Source: Oscheius sp. JU75 (lineage: Eukaryota; Nematoda; Chromadorea; Rhabditida; Rhabditidae). Taken from it: a stretch of 64,000 nt of DNA. Of this stretch, positions 51,701 through 62,429 are shown piece after piece (the first letter of the stretch is position 1; each line of letters opens with the position of its first letter). The stretch is from the NCBI GenBank assembly GCA_037178855.1, contig JASJZC010000007.1:868001-932000 (forward strand), written 5' to 3'. The position numbers and the translations under genes are program-made. The notes under the pieces are model-generated. The model searched no databases. It worked only from the letters and a program-made list of their open reading frames with translations, and was not told where the DNA came from.

Positions 51701-52150
51701 AAGCGTTTCTAATACATCGAAATACTAAAAAGGCCGTTTTTAGAAGTTTGAGACTAATGCAGGTGCAATCTTCGACAAAGATACTGGGCCAGAAGGGGGA
51801 GTTGGAGTTGGCAGGATGGGACAAGTTGTCTTTGGACAAGATGGAACGGGAGAAGTAACCACGGTGCTCGGGTCAATACTGCAGACAAATGGTAGTGACG
51901 TAGAGCAGTTTTGCTGTCTAAAAATTTGATTACTCCATATCGGAGAAAGAACAAACTCACACCCATGTGTTATCCTCATATTGGACCGCTCCACATTGCA
52001 TAGTACTCATTTCAATTGCTGAAATTCTGTTTAAACAATCCTCAAAGGAAAGCCTACTTGTTGAAATAGCTCTCGTAGATGGTTCCAGACGGACAAGAGC
52101 TAAAAGCCTTAGGCTTTTGTCCGTGGCCACGAAACAGAAGCGAGCCAATT
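51573..52150 (-). pseudogene. decayed inverted copy of clec gene A
   Basis: Read on the minus strand: CTCTTGTCCGTCTGGAACCA and the start of CTLD1, then a jump straight from the first intron acceptor to the end of CTLD1 (MQCGAVQYEDNTWV), so most of that domain is deleted. The CSIDPST linker, a GDCTCIK-like remnant and finally the LIEENR tail follow. The first exon has lost its start. CTLD2 is also mostly deleted. It continues the right arm of the inverted duplication, so it arose from clec A by an inverted duplication followed by deletions. Confidence 0.8.
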
Positions 52151-52196
52151 AGTTGTCCAAAAGTTTTGTTGTTCAAAAACAGTTATTGCCTAAATT

Positions 52197-52312
52197 GGTT
52201 GACAAGTCAACTTTGGGTGCGCTACAGAACTTGGCTTTTTTCACAGTGAAGCCACTGGGAGATTTCTGTAACTACGAAGCGGCGCAGCCGCCAATGTAAA
52301 CTGATGGCAAAA
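52197..52312 (-). repeat. dispersed repeat, second copy of the 15600-15714 element
   Basis: Reverse complement of 15600-15714 with few differences. It contains the palindromic GGCGGCTGCGCCGC core, which recurs alone near 52465. Confidence 0.75.
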
Positions 52313-53329
52313 AAACGGTGAAGCCGTCGAAGACGTCTTTATCCGTCCGTCTGTCATGGTGTCCGCACAATTGCATGTCAACACCAAAACCCAAAAAAGT
52401 TGCAAAGTCATTTCATGTCAAGAGACAAGCGACAAGCCAGCTGTAGAAGAAACTGCTACTAGGGAAGCGGCGCAGCCGCCTGTGGTCAATTCTAAGCAAA
52501 GGCCAAAGGGCTGCAAAGCTGCCGCCGGCAGCTGGTTCTATTCTATAGGATGGAAATCAAGTCTAGTCAATCTAGGCTAGTTGATAAAAAAAGTCACATA
52601 ACTCGCTCAAGAAGCAAAGTCGTAAAAACGTCCAATTACAAAGTTGTAGAGGAGATCAATCGCTTCAACTTTTTGATTTTGACCGATTATTAAAGTCGGG
52701 ACGCGCTATGAAACGTAGGTGTGAACTCAAAAACTTATGTTTTCATGTCAGAAAACGTCTTAAAACATTTGAACTTCCCACGCACATTGACACGCACGAC
52801 AAAATCTGATCAGAAGGGAGTCGCCCTTATCAGTGTAATCTTTGCAGATATCTGCGTGGCACACAATGACGTCCTTTGATCTTTTGGGAGGGCTCTAAGC
52901 AGTTTCTAGGCAGTGTTATCCAGTCATAATAAGCAAAAAGAGCAGAACACTGCTATTCAAGTGCTAGATACAATAGTCTTGAAGAGAGCTCCTACAAGAT
53001 TTAAGCGTAAAACCTATTGCAATTTGTAGATTTAAATGAGAGGATTCTAAAACATTTTAACTTTTTGACATTTCCTGCAGGGACACAAAGTTATACCCCT
53101 TACAAAACCCCAATGTAAAAGTGACTCCTCGATCACCCCAACCCCATCAATTTCGATATAGCTTCCCGGTCATTTTGTACCAGGATCAAAGTGTCTGTAA
53201 ACTCAGAGCGGTTTCCCGAAATACCCCATGATTCTCACACCATGGTCGGACTTGAACGAGCTTAGCGAAGTAGATTTCGGATGGTGTGGCATGGAAAAAG
53301 AGGTAGGAAACAACAAAAGGCTTTTTTTG
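52313..53329. other. repeat-rich spacer without a gene
   Basis: Apart from the R1 copy, it holds only short frames. The block at 52775-52890 (CCACGCACATTGA, TTATCAGTGTAATCTTT) recurs at 62797-62905. Confidence 0.5.
52598..52712 (+). repeat. fold-back repeat R1, copy 3
   Basis: CATAACTCGCTCAAGAAGC, CCAATTACAAAGTTGTAGAG and GGGACGCGCTATGAAACG in the family order. Together with about 180 bp downstream it is shared with 62614-62905. Confidence 0.8.
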
Positions 53330-53900
53330 ATAGGATCTGATCAGAGATTGCGCCTGCATCAAAGTTAGTCTCAAAAACTTCCAAAAAAGGCCTTTTTAGT
53401 ATTTCGATGTATTAGAAACGTACAAAGGGTGAAAAGATATGCGAGCGCGAAAACGCAACGATGGCAAATGCCTAAAACAGCTGGGAAGGAAGAATTCTTA
53501 TAGACGGTAACTGATTATTTGTGCCCATGGATTGAACTTATTTGCCCAACGGCCAATAGAGCGTTATGCTATTGGGTGGATGGAACGTTGCTGCAAGGAT
53601 ATGAGAACTTTGCAAAGTGTAAGCGTTTTTTGCGATTGCATTTCTGGAGTGAGTTACGACGTTATTATTTCAGACTGGTAGTGGTTAGGAGAGCATCATG
53701 ATAGGTGTCCAAAATGGTTCTCTCATGAAAAAACCAGCAGACATGCTACTTATTGCCAAAAGAGTAAAGCTTGTTTTCTTGTTAGAGCTAACCAACAAAT
53801 TTTCAAGGAGCGACAACTATAACAGTCCTGATTGAAGAGAGTCTGACGTCAATGGGAAATGCAAAAACTGCTGTGTTAGCAGCAACTTTTGAACAATCCT
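53330..53900 (+). pseudogene. decayed clec copy (CTLD2 remnant)
   Basis: Shares a segment (TTTTTAGTATTTCGATGTAT) with the decayed copy at 51.7 kb. It then reads AMPKTA-like sequence only after frameshifts, PWIELICPTANRALCYWVDG, GTLLQGYENF, and a GATTGAAGAGAG tail. The reading frame is broken between exons and there is an in-frame stop before the PWIEL block. A partial R1 copy (53620-53662) lies in its intron. No signal peptide or CTLD1 remains. Confidence 0.75.
53620..53662 (-). repeat. fold-back repeat R1, partial copy 4
   Basis: Reverse complement reads CGTCGTAACTCACTCCAGAA then GCAATCGCAAAAAACGC, the outer end of R1. The rest is missing. Confidence 0.6.
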
Positions 53901-54053
53901 TTGCGAAGGTTTAGAAAACTGTATGTCTTGAATTCTGTGGCGAAATACAAGTCGCTAAACGCAGCTGCTAACATATTTAACAGCTGTCTAGTAATCACTA
54001 TTTTGAACCAGCTGCCATTGAGACTTCCCACGCCTTAGTTCTCTTTCTCGGAG

Positions 54054-55440
54054 ATGAAAATTTACTGCCCAGAACTTGAATTTAACTATGAAGAAACTCA
54101 CAAAGTCTATTTTTGGATCCAGCACAGTCTATCAGCTATCAGTGTACCGTTTAATATTTTTGTTTTGTACTGCATTGTATACCGTTCTCAAAACCAGAAC
54201 AAGCTCTATAAATGGTTTCTTTTCACCCATCAGCTGTTAGCATTTGCGGCAAACATTTGGGCAGGCAGGATATGAGTCAAAATAAAAAGCTTTGCAGATT
54301 AATTTCTTTTGGCAGACTAATATTTACTTGCCTTTTCTGATTGTACGCGCATTTGGACCAGCTACCAAATACCTCAACTGGATAGAAATGTTATCGTTTG
54401 CTGTTATGTTTGGAGCTGGCGAGCTGTTCACAGCGATGTTATTATTCCTCAGCCGTTATCTGATTCTGCTAGGATATGATGGGATGCCACTTAAATGGGT
54501 CTGGTTAATAGTCGCCACGTTTCTTTTAATGGCAGATACGTTTTTTGTCATATGGAGAACTGAAGCAAATACTACAAAGTCTGTGTCTTATTTAACGGAG
54601 GTAAGTTGTGGAGTGACCAAGTAGACAAATTGTCTCTGATGTAGCCTAAGTACAGCTCAATCAAAACTTACACTTCAGATGTTTACAAACATGAAGGTCG
54701 TAATCAAAATTAGTCGAAAAGGAGAAGTTCTTGTCAGTCAGATTTCTCATATAATAAAACGCAACGGTCTCTGTTTTTCATTATACGCAGTGGGGAAGCA
54801 ACCGGATGCAATTGTCTAGGTTCTCGCTAGCTGTCTAAACGACCCGGGTTCGATTGTTTTTCGGGAATCTAATTTGCTAAAAATGGATTTTATACTACAA
54901 TATTTCATATGTTCTTCAGAGGTATACTTGCATTCACGACAATATTCTCGAGGTACCAAATTTGTTAATTATTTCCTTTGATGATGTTCCACTGCTATTC
55001 ATGGTTGCTGCAATTGACGCCATGTGGCTTTTACTTTTTGTGACTTATTTTGTTGTTGGTTGTGTTCGAATCTTAAAGAAAGGCGCTTTATCCGTCAGCT
55101 CAAAAAAGAAACAGAGCAAGTTTCTTCTACAAACCGCTCTTCTATTAATTTTTCCGAGCTTGACAATTATTGTTCCCATTCTGTTAGCTATTATGGTCTA
55201 TATAACAGACAGCTTTGGGTACATATGTAAGGAGCTTCTTTTTTTGCAAACTATTGATTTTCAGGGATAAGTGACGTATTATTCGTTGCAGTGTCAACTT
55301 ACGACCTTGGAACAGGACTGATACTCATAGTTATGAATCCCAATTACCACAAGAAGCCCAAACTAAGAGTAAGAGCAAGTGTTGCTGTCCTGAAAAGGAA
55401 AATGTTTCATAACAGATCCACGGTGGATAGATCGAAATAA
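54054..55440 (+). CDS. nematode 7TM chemoreceptor, Srh/Sri-like
   Basis: Starts MKIYCPELEFNYEETHKVYF, then TM1 (ISVPFNIFVLYCIVY) and YKWFLFTHQLLAFAANIW. Exons: 54054-54260, 54316-54600, 54915-55213, 55265-55440. Later spans: FLIVRAFGP, MLLFLSRYLILLGYD, LIVATFLLMADTFFV, FMVAAIDAMWLLLFVTYFVV, LLIFPSLTIIVPILLA. The end is PNYHKKPKLRV. The PFN and KWFL motifs and the pattern of spans fit the Str-superfamily receptors (Srh/Sri), which sit in sensory cilia. The first intron would be GC-AG (GCAGGC donor), because the frame meets a stop if that intron is retained. Otherwise it is intact, so either a rare intron or a recent defect. Confidence 0.75.
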
Positions 55441-56574
55441 ATTGTCTGGTTCTTCGTTTCGCTAAACTTTTATCTTTCATGTTGATGAACAATACATTGA
55501 AGTTTTATGTGTTTGGGAAGCTTTGTACCATTTAATTTACTTTTAAACGATCTCCTCTTTTACTGTGTTCGAATGCAGAAGCCAATGCATAGATAGAAAT
55601 CCACACAATGCTCATTTTGATAAACAGTTATCAATTACAGTACACGCTTCATAGTAACTTTTTGGCAAACGGTATTAAAACCCCGTCTCGATTCTAAAAC
55701 TTGTTTTGTCAGTTGTTTGCTTTAGAATAAAACTGGCCGACCTCTTTAGTTATACACGTAAACAAAAATTGTTGATTGAGGAATATTAACCATCGAGCAA
55801 GCCTGTCTTTTTAATTATCTGATCTCTCCTTTCAGGTGCACTTTTTGTCAGTCAGCACTGAAATTACTCATTGTTTTCTGCTAAGTACACATAGATGGTA
55901 GGATGGCAGGTCATCAATAGTCCGGATCAAAGTGAACAGAGAATAGAGAATAAGAAGAAGGGAAGTGGCGTCTTGCATGGTGGTGGTAGAGGTCTGAGAG
56001 AGCAACACGGAGTACTATAGCCAAGAGCTCGGCCGTTGTCGTAAACAAGGCAAAGGACATGTTTACAAAATAGCAAAGACTTATTTACCAACCCAATAGA
56101 ACAACTTGAACTATACAGAATGTGTAGTTTCGACATCGATATTTTTCAGGTTTGCACATCAGGGGGAAATACGCTGATTTTTTTCGAGAAACGAGGCTGA
56201 AAAATCTGTAAAGTTAGAAATCGACTGCTTTTTTGTTAACACTTTACAATTTCTTTCATCGTCATCACCGTCCTCAGCTTCGAAATATCGGACCTTCTTA
56301 TAACCTTTCGATTTCTTCCAATCAGCTCAATAGCAGCAGTCTAGGAAGCCACAATGAAGAACTTGTCCAGAATACTTCCTTTCCAGACGGTTTCACTGAA
56401 CAAACGCTAAGAACAGTGCGATCTAAAAACACATGTTTTTGGGAATCAAAGGTACTGCAAACTTGTTGTGCAGATACTGAAAGTAGATAACTTCCACCTA
56501 ATATCAAGGAGAAAAGAATGAGGCTACAGTAACTATGCTCCAAATATGGCTTTAAGTTCATAATATGTTCCAAA
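55441..56574. other. intergenic, no gene seen
   Basis: 3' flank of the chemoreceptor gene and AT-rich DNA. Short frames only. Confidence 0.45.
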
Positions 56575-56935
56575 AGCAAAGTAGCAAAAAAAACGGCCCG
56601 CTACAAAGTTGTACAGGGTGGCTGATAAGTATTGGCGCGTTTCTTGGCGCGGTGTTTTGCGATTTAATTGCAGCAAAGTTTTCACGTTTTTTCTGTTATT
56701 TTGTGTATTTATATACTCTGTTCCCTATAATGTATCATTCCACTGATTTGCAGAACACATGAAGCCGTGTCAACACCGAGAAGCCATCGCTCGCCTCGCC
56801 CAAAATGGAGAAAAAGCTTATCTTATCGGCCACCCTGTAGAGTAGATCAGTGACTACAACTTTGCTTCCGATCATTTTTTTAAATTTTGCTTCTGGGGCG
56901 CACTATGGCACGTTGAAATGACTTCATTTTCCTAA
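56575..56935 (+). repeat. fold-back repeat R1, copy 5, split by a MITE
   Basis: The 5' part (56575-56613, AGCAAAGTAGCAAAA, GCTACAAAGTTGTA) and 3' part (56838-56935, GTAGATCAGTGACTACAACT, GGGGCGCACTATGGCACG) together make one R1 copy. Confidence 0.8.
56614..56837. mobile_element. 224-bp MITE, TA target duplication
   Basis: Begins CAGGGTGGCTGATAAG and ends CTTATCGGCCACCCTG, inverted ends of 16 bp with one difference. TA flanks both ends (56612-56613, 56838-56839). Removing the element and one TA restores the R1 sequence GTTGTAGAG. TA duplication and such ends suggest mobilisation by a Tc1/mariner-type transposase. Confidence 0.85.
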
Positions 56936-57551
56936 TAACTTCAACAAGTTTTACGTATCTTGGTTCTCCGATGTACTTGACGTTCTCATGAGTTTTGGTA
57001 CTTTCTACTCGGATGGTTATTAGCACAGTTAAAGGTGAGAAGAGTAAGCATGAAACTTTTATATGTTTAAATATTGTTTTTCCAGACGCTACAATAACCT
57101 TTGCTCTAATTGAAGATGATAAGGATCGGTTGCCACGAATTGTTAGCGAGCGTAGTCTTCTGAGCACAAACAATCAGCACTGAGCCACATCAAGGTCGTT
57201 TTCCAACTAGCATTGTTTGAATGAATTCTGTGGGAACAAGGATTTTTAAAATTAGCCCCGGCTTGTAAATCTCAATGAGAAGATTCCAAGTTCCTCTTTA
57301 GGTGACTTGCTTTTCTACAGTAGTCACCTTTCCTGCCATCGCCTTAAGGTTATGAGCCTTACAAAAACCTTATGGTGACCTGTTTTGCTGCCATAGTTTC
57401 CGAGTGGCCAGAAAGGGATATCCCCTACCTCACCAATTTCGATATATTTCGAAAGACTCAAACTATGTTCATTCTTCCTTATCATTGTCATCATTTATAG
57501 ATCGTTAGACTGCATAAAAACCAAATTACATCTGATAGTGGGTGTTTCGAC
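56936..57551. other. intergenic, upstream of clec gene B
   Basis: No gene supported. A CATAAAAA motif near 57513 is a possible TATA-like element for clec B. Confidence 0.4.
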
Positions 57552-59300
57552 ATGGGACTCTGGGGCTCTCTGCTGCCTCTATTTTGCTTTATTTTTATTG
57601 TAGAGGGTTCATGTCCTTCAGGATTTGTGTTTGAAGGATACTTCAACAGGTGAGTTAGCGTACTGCCTCTAATAAAAGCGCTCCCAAAGTTTGTATAAAT
57701 CGAGTCATAACTCGCCCCAGAAGAAAAATCACAAAGAACGCGTAATTACAAAGCTGTAGAGAAGATCAATAGCTATAACTTTACTTCTGACCGATTTTTA
57801 AAGTCTTGCTTCTGGGGCGCACTATGGCACGTTGAAATGACCTCGATGTTGGGTACTTCTACTAAAGGGAACGATATTTTTAAGATGCTACAAATTTGTT
57901 GATCAGCCCTCAAATTTTCTATCAGCCGAAAAATATTGCTCTTCTTTTGGTGGACATTTGGTTTCAATTCAGAGCTCTGTTGAGAATGCTTATGTTCTGA
58001 GCCTCAATTCAACTGTAAATCAGCCGAATCGCTGGATTGGCTTGAATTTATTGATGAGTGATGGCTTTTCATGGACCAGTCAAGACCCTATGTCGTTTAC
58101 TGGCTCGTGGTCGGCTGGATTCCCTCAAAATCCTAGCTATCAGCAGTGTGGCTTCCTTACTTCTTCTGGCACCTGGAGTCAAGAGTTCTGCAAGCAAAAC
58201 TTGGGATTTATTTGTCAGGCTGTCCCGGATGTAGAAATATCTAATTGCGGAGTCGGTACAACCAAACCGACTGGAGTTCCAGGATGTGGTGAGTAGAGTT
58301 TATTCTCTAAGCTGGCCCTATACCAGGACATTGGAAATCGGTGGGTGCTGGCAGAAACAGCATCGAAAAAAATATTCCCGTAGCCAGTTTTTCAGGAAAA
58401 TAACAGTCGCAAATGGCTGATTCACATCCTTGACATTTTTGCAAGGGACAAGAGGCTTTTCCAATCAAAAACAACCAAACAGAAGAGAATTTCCCAGAAC
58501 GGACTCGAACCTATGACTCACAAATTGTCAATTTTTGGCTAAACAAAGGATGCTGCCCTCCTCTCGGGGTTGATTGCGTGAAAAAGTGATCTATCTAATT
58601 GTATTCTCTAGGAAATTCTGCTGGTCCAATCTATGTACAGACAAAAAGTTTGACTTTCCTTCCGGGAAAGTACGGGTGCCCGCAAAAACTTGAAGTTTTC
58701 CAACTTTTAAGGATTGTAGCAGGTACGACAGCGGCCAAATCAAAAAACTAACTTCACCAACGTGTTTTCCGCCCTACGAAATCCCCAGGCCCAACATTTC
58801 TAAGTTTAAAACGGCAGAGCATCTTTTCAGGAAGTTCCGCCTGTGATCCTGGCTACACGCAATTCCCTGGAAATTGCAAGTGCTACAAACTCAATTCGGC
58901 GAATTTTCTCAGATTGACTGAAGCAGAAATTTTTTGCGCTTCTGACTCTGGAAGTTTGGTGAAAATCGACAGTGCCAGTTTAAACAACTTTCTTCGCCTC
59001 CTACCTAATCAGGATCTAGGTCCATGGATTGGACTGAGTTGTAAAAATCAAACCGCTTGCTTTTGGGAAGATGGAACCGCCTTGACTGGTTATTCAAACT
59101 TTTGGCCTGGACATCCTGTGAGCAATACAAACAGCACGTACATGTCTATTAACTCAAACGATCCCTTAAATTCTGGAAAGTGGATGACTGTTCCGTCCTT
59201 TATGGGTAATCTTGCTTCGACTTTCTTCTGTGAAAAAGGTAAGATTTTTGTTTGGAGAGTGTAGAATTATTTTTTAGATCCATCATCATTCGCAGACTAG
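57552..59300 (+). CDS. C-type lectin, two CTLDs, about 300 aa (clec gene B)
   Basis: Start MGLWGSLLPLFCFIFIVEGS (signal peptide). Exon 1 ends at 57649 with G|GTGAGT. A 230-nt intron filled by R1 copy 6 follows, then CTLD1: CYKFVDQPSNFLSAEKYC, RWIGLNLLMSDGFSWTS, QQCGFLTSSGTW, LGFICQ. After a short TKPTGVPGCG linker and an intron of about 540 nt, CTLD2: ACDPGYTQFPGNCKCYKL, PWIGLSCKNQTACFWEDGTA, SNFWPGHPVS, ASTFFCEK. The last exon adds DPSSFAD and stops at 59298-59300. Exons are near 57884-58286 and 58831-59240. Diverged from clec A (no QRQEMP tail), but the same domain plan. Secreted; ligand unknown. Confidence 0.85.
57701..57845 (+). repeat. fold-back repeat R1, copy 6 (in clec B intron 1)
   Basis: GTCATAACTCGCCCCAGAAG, TTACAAAGCTGTAGAG, AGCTATAACTTTACTTCTGA, CTTCTGGGGCGCACTATGGC. 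One of the best preserved copies. Confidence 0.85.
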
Positions 59301-59371
59301 TCCAGAAGTTCAATTAAAAAGCTTCTTAACGAATAAAAATGCTTTTTTGCTCATTTTCTCTTGAAAAAGAC

Positions 59372-59512
59372 GCGTCATCACGTGCCCTAGGTGCAAGGTT
59401 CTAAAAATTGGTTAAAATCAAAGCTGTAGGGCTTAATCTTCTCTACAACTTTGTAATTGGGCGTTTTTTGCAGTTTCGCTTCTGGAGCGGGTTATGACCC
59501 GATTTATTCAAA
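59372..59512 (-). repeat. fold-back repeat R1, copy 7
   Basis: Reverse orientation: TTCTCTACAACTTTGTAATT, GGGCGTTTTTTGC, GCTTCTGGAGCGGGTTATGA. Confidence 0.8.
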
Positions 59513-60749
59513 ATTAGGGAGCGCTTGTATGGGAGAAAACCCGTGGGTACAAAGCTGAAGTTCTTTTCACATGTAGTTTGTGTTTTGCTATCCATCACTA
59601 ATATGCCCTACTTATCAGGCTCCACTTTGGCTCTTCTTGTCCCCAAATGTTATCTCACTTCATCTTCTGCTCTTTCGTTTTTATCGCCGATTCTCCCCCC
59701 GCTCCTACTTCTTCTTATACAAAGCCGAGTTTTTAGTTCAAGATAAAAGTTTGTGATTCCGCCTCGCAAAGAAGTGTATCTATCTATGGCCTCGAAAGTT
59801 TTTCATTTGCTTACAATCTGGCCACGGGGTTTTTTGGGATTAAAAGAAACGACAGCATCAGAAAAAAAAGAGAAGTAGAAGAAACTGAGTCAGAAAAGGC
59901 AGAAAAAGGTCTACTGAGACAGAAGCAGCGCAGAAGAAAAAAAGGGGAGAGATGGAGAAATGGAGTCCAAGTGAACACTTTTGCGTGTCCAAATCTTCGG
60001 CTCGTTTGATGCAATCGGGATTGACTACGTCGCGCAGCTTTTTGAATGGGACTTGCGGTAGAGAACATCTGCTTCCACTTTCGCTTCTGTCTCTTCTTTT
60101 TTTCTTCTTATTGTTGGTAGAAATACGAGCTCCGATACAGAGGGACCGCAGGAAGAGGGCCAACAGCAGAAGTAGAGCCATTGAGAGAGACTAAAAGGCT
60201 TGAAAGAAATATCTATTTTTTTGGCTGACAGCGATAATGACACATCTATCCTCCTCTCATCATCAACGGACTTTCTGGACAGCCAAATTGCAGCAGTCAA
60301 CGCACCAGACTCTGCCACAGTTTGTAATTAGGGTTTTTCATAACTCGTAAGTATTAGAAAGTTTTTATTAGAATGAATTTTTGAGCAGTTTATGAGATTT
60401 GAGGGAAAAAAAGCATCGATTGCAACTCAGGGAAAAAAACTCAAACATGGTTTGTCATAAATACACAAGTTTAATTTGAAATTTCCGACCATTCAAAATA
60501 ACCGAATAGCAAGATTTGTTCGGCTATTTCTCGCAGAAGCTAATCACAACTCGTTAAATGGAAAAACGATTCAGAGGGCTTATTAAGCGGTCTATCAACA
60601 ATTTACCACCTCCAGTCGTTTTCTCACGCTAATAAACCCCCGGGGTCAAAATTTCCAGTCAAAGTTGGAAGCGGAACTTTGGCTTTAGACGGCTTCTGAC
60701 GGACGGATATTAGTAAGATTAGGATTTCTTCCGATAGAGGCGCCCTCAA

Positions 60750-60868
60750 TGAAATCACTTCAATGTGCCATCGGTCAAAAGCAAAGCTATAGCTATTGAT
60801 ATCCTCTACAACTTTGTAATTGGGCGTTTTTCGCCATTTTGCATTTGATGCAAATTATAACCCAATTT
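60750..60868 (-). repeat. fold-back repeat R1, copy 8
   Basis: Reverse orientation: CACTTCAATGTGCCATCGG, CTCTACAACTTTGTAATTGG, GGGCGTTTTTCGCC. It lies just downstream (3') of clec gene C. Confidence 0.75.
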
Positions 60869-60910
60869 AAGAAAACATTAAGAGAAAGATTTATTTTCCA
60901 AATTGTCTTT

Positions 60911-62393
60911 CTAATTGCTTCTGGAAGATGGAGATCCTTTTCCAGCATATTCCTTGTTCTCTTCAATCAGAAGGGATGTAATTGTAGCTTCTTAAATTAG
61001 TCTTATTTCCTTATAATATTTTAGAATCACCTTTCTCACAAAATGCTGAGCCTGTTCCCGTGATCGTATCTGTATACCAAGTGCCATCTTTTCCAAAATA
61101 TGTGTAGTATCCACGATCCCAGTCTGAAAAAAGTCTGTCACTGTTATATGGTCAACATCTAAACCATAACTCGCTGTAGAAGAGATTTCAAAAAACGAAA
61201 AAAAAACAGAAGTTGTAGAGGAGATCAATAGTTACAACTTTGCTTTTGTCTGTTTTTTTAAATCTGGCTTCTGGGGCCACATTGAAGTGACTTCATTGGG
61301 AGTGGGGGTCGCTTTAAAAGTGACTAGCATATATATTTCGAAGGAAAAACTGTACTTGATGCAAAGTTACTATAGCCGGAAAGTGGAGTTCCATCGACCC
61401 AATTGCAATCCTTTTTGGAGTCTGTTAAGCAAGTCAGTCCAATCCATGGAAAGTTGCTTGGATGAGCATCTAACGTGAACATAAAAGTATTCTTTGCGGC
61501 TGTTTTAGGCATGGCCAATGTGCCATTTTGTTTATGGCACATTGCCAATTGATCGGCGAAGTCTCCTTGGCTTGAAAAAAACTATAACTCATACATTTTA
61601 TAGTAGAACTTAATTTTAACCTTGATGCATGTGCAATCTCCTACAAAGAGGCTGTAGCCTTTAGGACAGACAGCATTGCTTGGGCAACCCGTTGGCTGTG
61701 GAGTGGGAGTCGGCAGAGGGGGACAGCTAGTTGGAGCTACAACATTTGGGTCAATATTGCAAACAAATGGTTTTCGAGAGTTGCAGAACTGCTTTCTGAA
61801 AGTTTAAAAGCATGAGATCACTTTAACGTGCGATAGCGTGCCCCCAAAAGCTTAAAAATCGGTCGAAAGCAAACTTATAGCTATTAATCTTCTCTACAAC
61901 TTTGTAATTGGGCTTTTTTTGCGATGTCGCCCCTGGAGTGAGATATGACGGTTCAAGAAATAAACTCACAGCCATGTATTGTCCACCATTTGAGCTGCTG
62001 CACACTGATAAGCATTTGGATCAATTGGCTGGCCTATTCCCCAATTGCTATACGTGAAATTATCACCACTTGACCATGCCCAGCTAGAAGTCATCAGCCA
62101 ATTGGCCCCAATCCAATAGGTTGGAGCAGAAGTATTTTGAGCAACAAAGGAAGAAATGAAGGAATTCTCAAAGGCATTGCTAATTGTAGCTAGATGCCCT
62201 CCAATTGAAATGCATTGCTGTTCAGCTGTCAGAAAAGAGAGAGGTTGGGTCACAAGCTTGTAGCATCTAGAAGTGGTTTGAAATGGATAAAAATAAGGAC
62301 CAACTTGTTGAAGTAACTCTCATAGACGGTACCTGGAGGGCAGTAGCCATAAGTAAGGGCAAAGAGAAAGAGGAGATGATAAACGGACTGCAT
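60911..62393 (-). CDS. C-type lectin, two CTLDs, about 340 aa (clec gene C)
   Basis: Start MQSVYHLLFLFALTYGYCPP (signal peptide) at 62393; exon 1 ends FNK before a GTTGGT donor. CTLD1: CYKLVTQPLSFLTAEQQC, TYWIGANWLMTSSWAWSSGD, YSNWGIGQPIDPN, RKPFVCN. Linker SCPPLPTPTPQPTGCPS. CTLD2: CPKGYSLFVGDCTCIK, FPWIGLTCLTDSKKDCNWVD, GTPLSGYSNF, GSAFCEK, tail LIEENKEYAGKGSPSSRSN. Two introns carry R1 copies (61815-61952 and 61176-61300). It is the closest relative of clec gene A in plan and wording, on the opposite strand. The GQP motif is present without the rest of a classic sugar-binding EPN/QPD set. Probably a gut or hypodermal secreted lectin, inferred only from the family. Confidence 0.85.
61176..61300 (+). 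repeat. fold-back repeat R1, copy 9 (in clec C intron)
   Basis: CCATAACTCGCTGTAGAAG, GAAGTTGTAGAGGAGATCAA, GGCTTCTGGGGCCACATTG. Opposite in orientation to clec C. Confidence 0.8.
61815..61952 (-). repeat. fold-back repeat R1, copy 10 (in clec C intron)
   Basis: Reverse orientation: CTTCTCTACAACTTTGTAAT, GGGCTTTTTTTGCGATG, CCCTGGAGTGAGATATGACG. The same orientation as clec C. Confidence 0.8.
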
Positions 62394-62421
62394 TTCCTGT
62401 ACTGGAAAAAGAAAACTCTGC

Positions 62422-62429
62422 TATTTATA
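62422..62429 (-). promoter_or_regulatory. TATA-like box of clec gene C
   Basis: TATAAATA on the minus strand, 29 bp upstream of the clec C start codon, the same layout as at clec A. Confidence 0.45.

Larger units (their letters stand above)
59301..60910. other. spacer with two R1 copies and a possible small peptide frame
   Basis: A minus frame from 60181 (MALLLLLALFLRSLCIGARI) has a signal-peptide-like start, a basic stretch and FKKLRDVVNPDCIKRAEDLD with spaced Cys. It has no clear introns or homologue in my memory, and the hydrophobic end comes from low-complexity DNA, so it is only a candidate. No other coding evidence. Confidence 0.3.

Noticed and set aside
54785-54862. tRNA-like segment (GGGTTCGATTG)
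   Set aside because: Only the B-box matches and stems do not form; it lies in an intron of the chemoreceptor gene.
58495-58575. tRNA-like segment on the minus strand (GGTTCGAGTCC B-box)
   Set aside because: The T stem and the acceptor stem do not pair and the A-box is poor, so it is at best a degenerate tRNA-derived relic.
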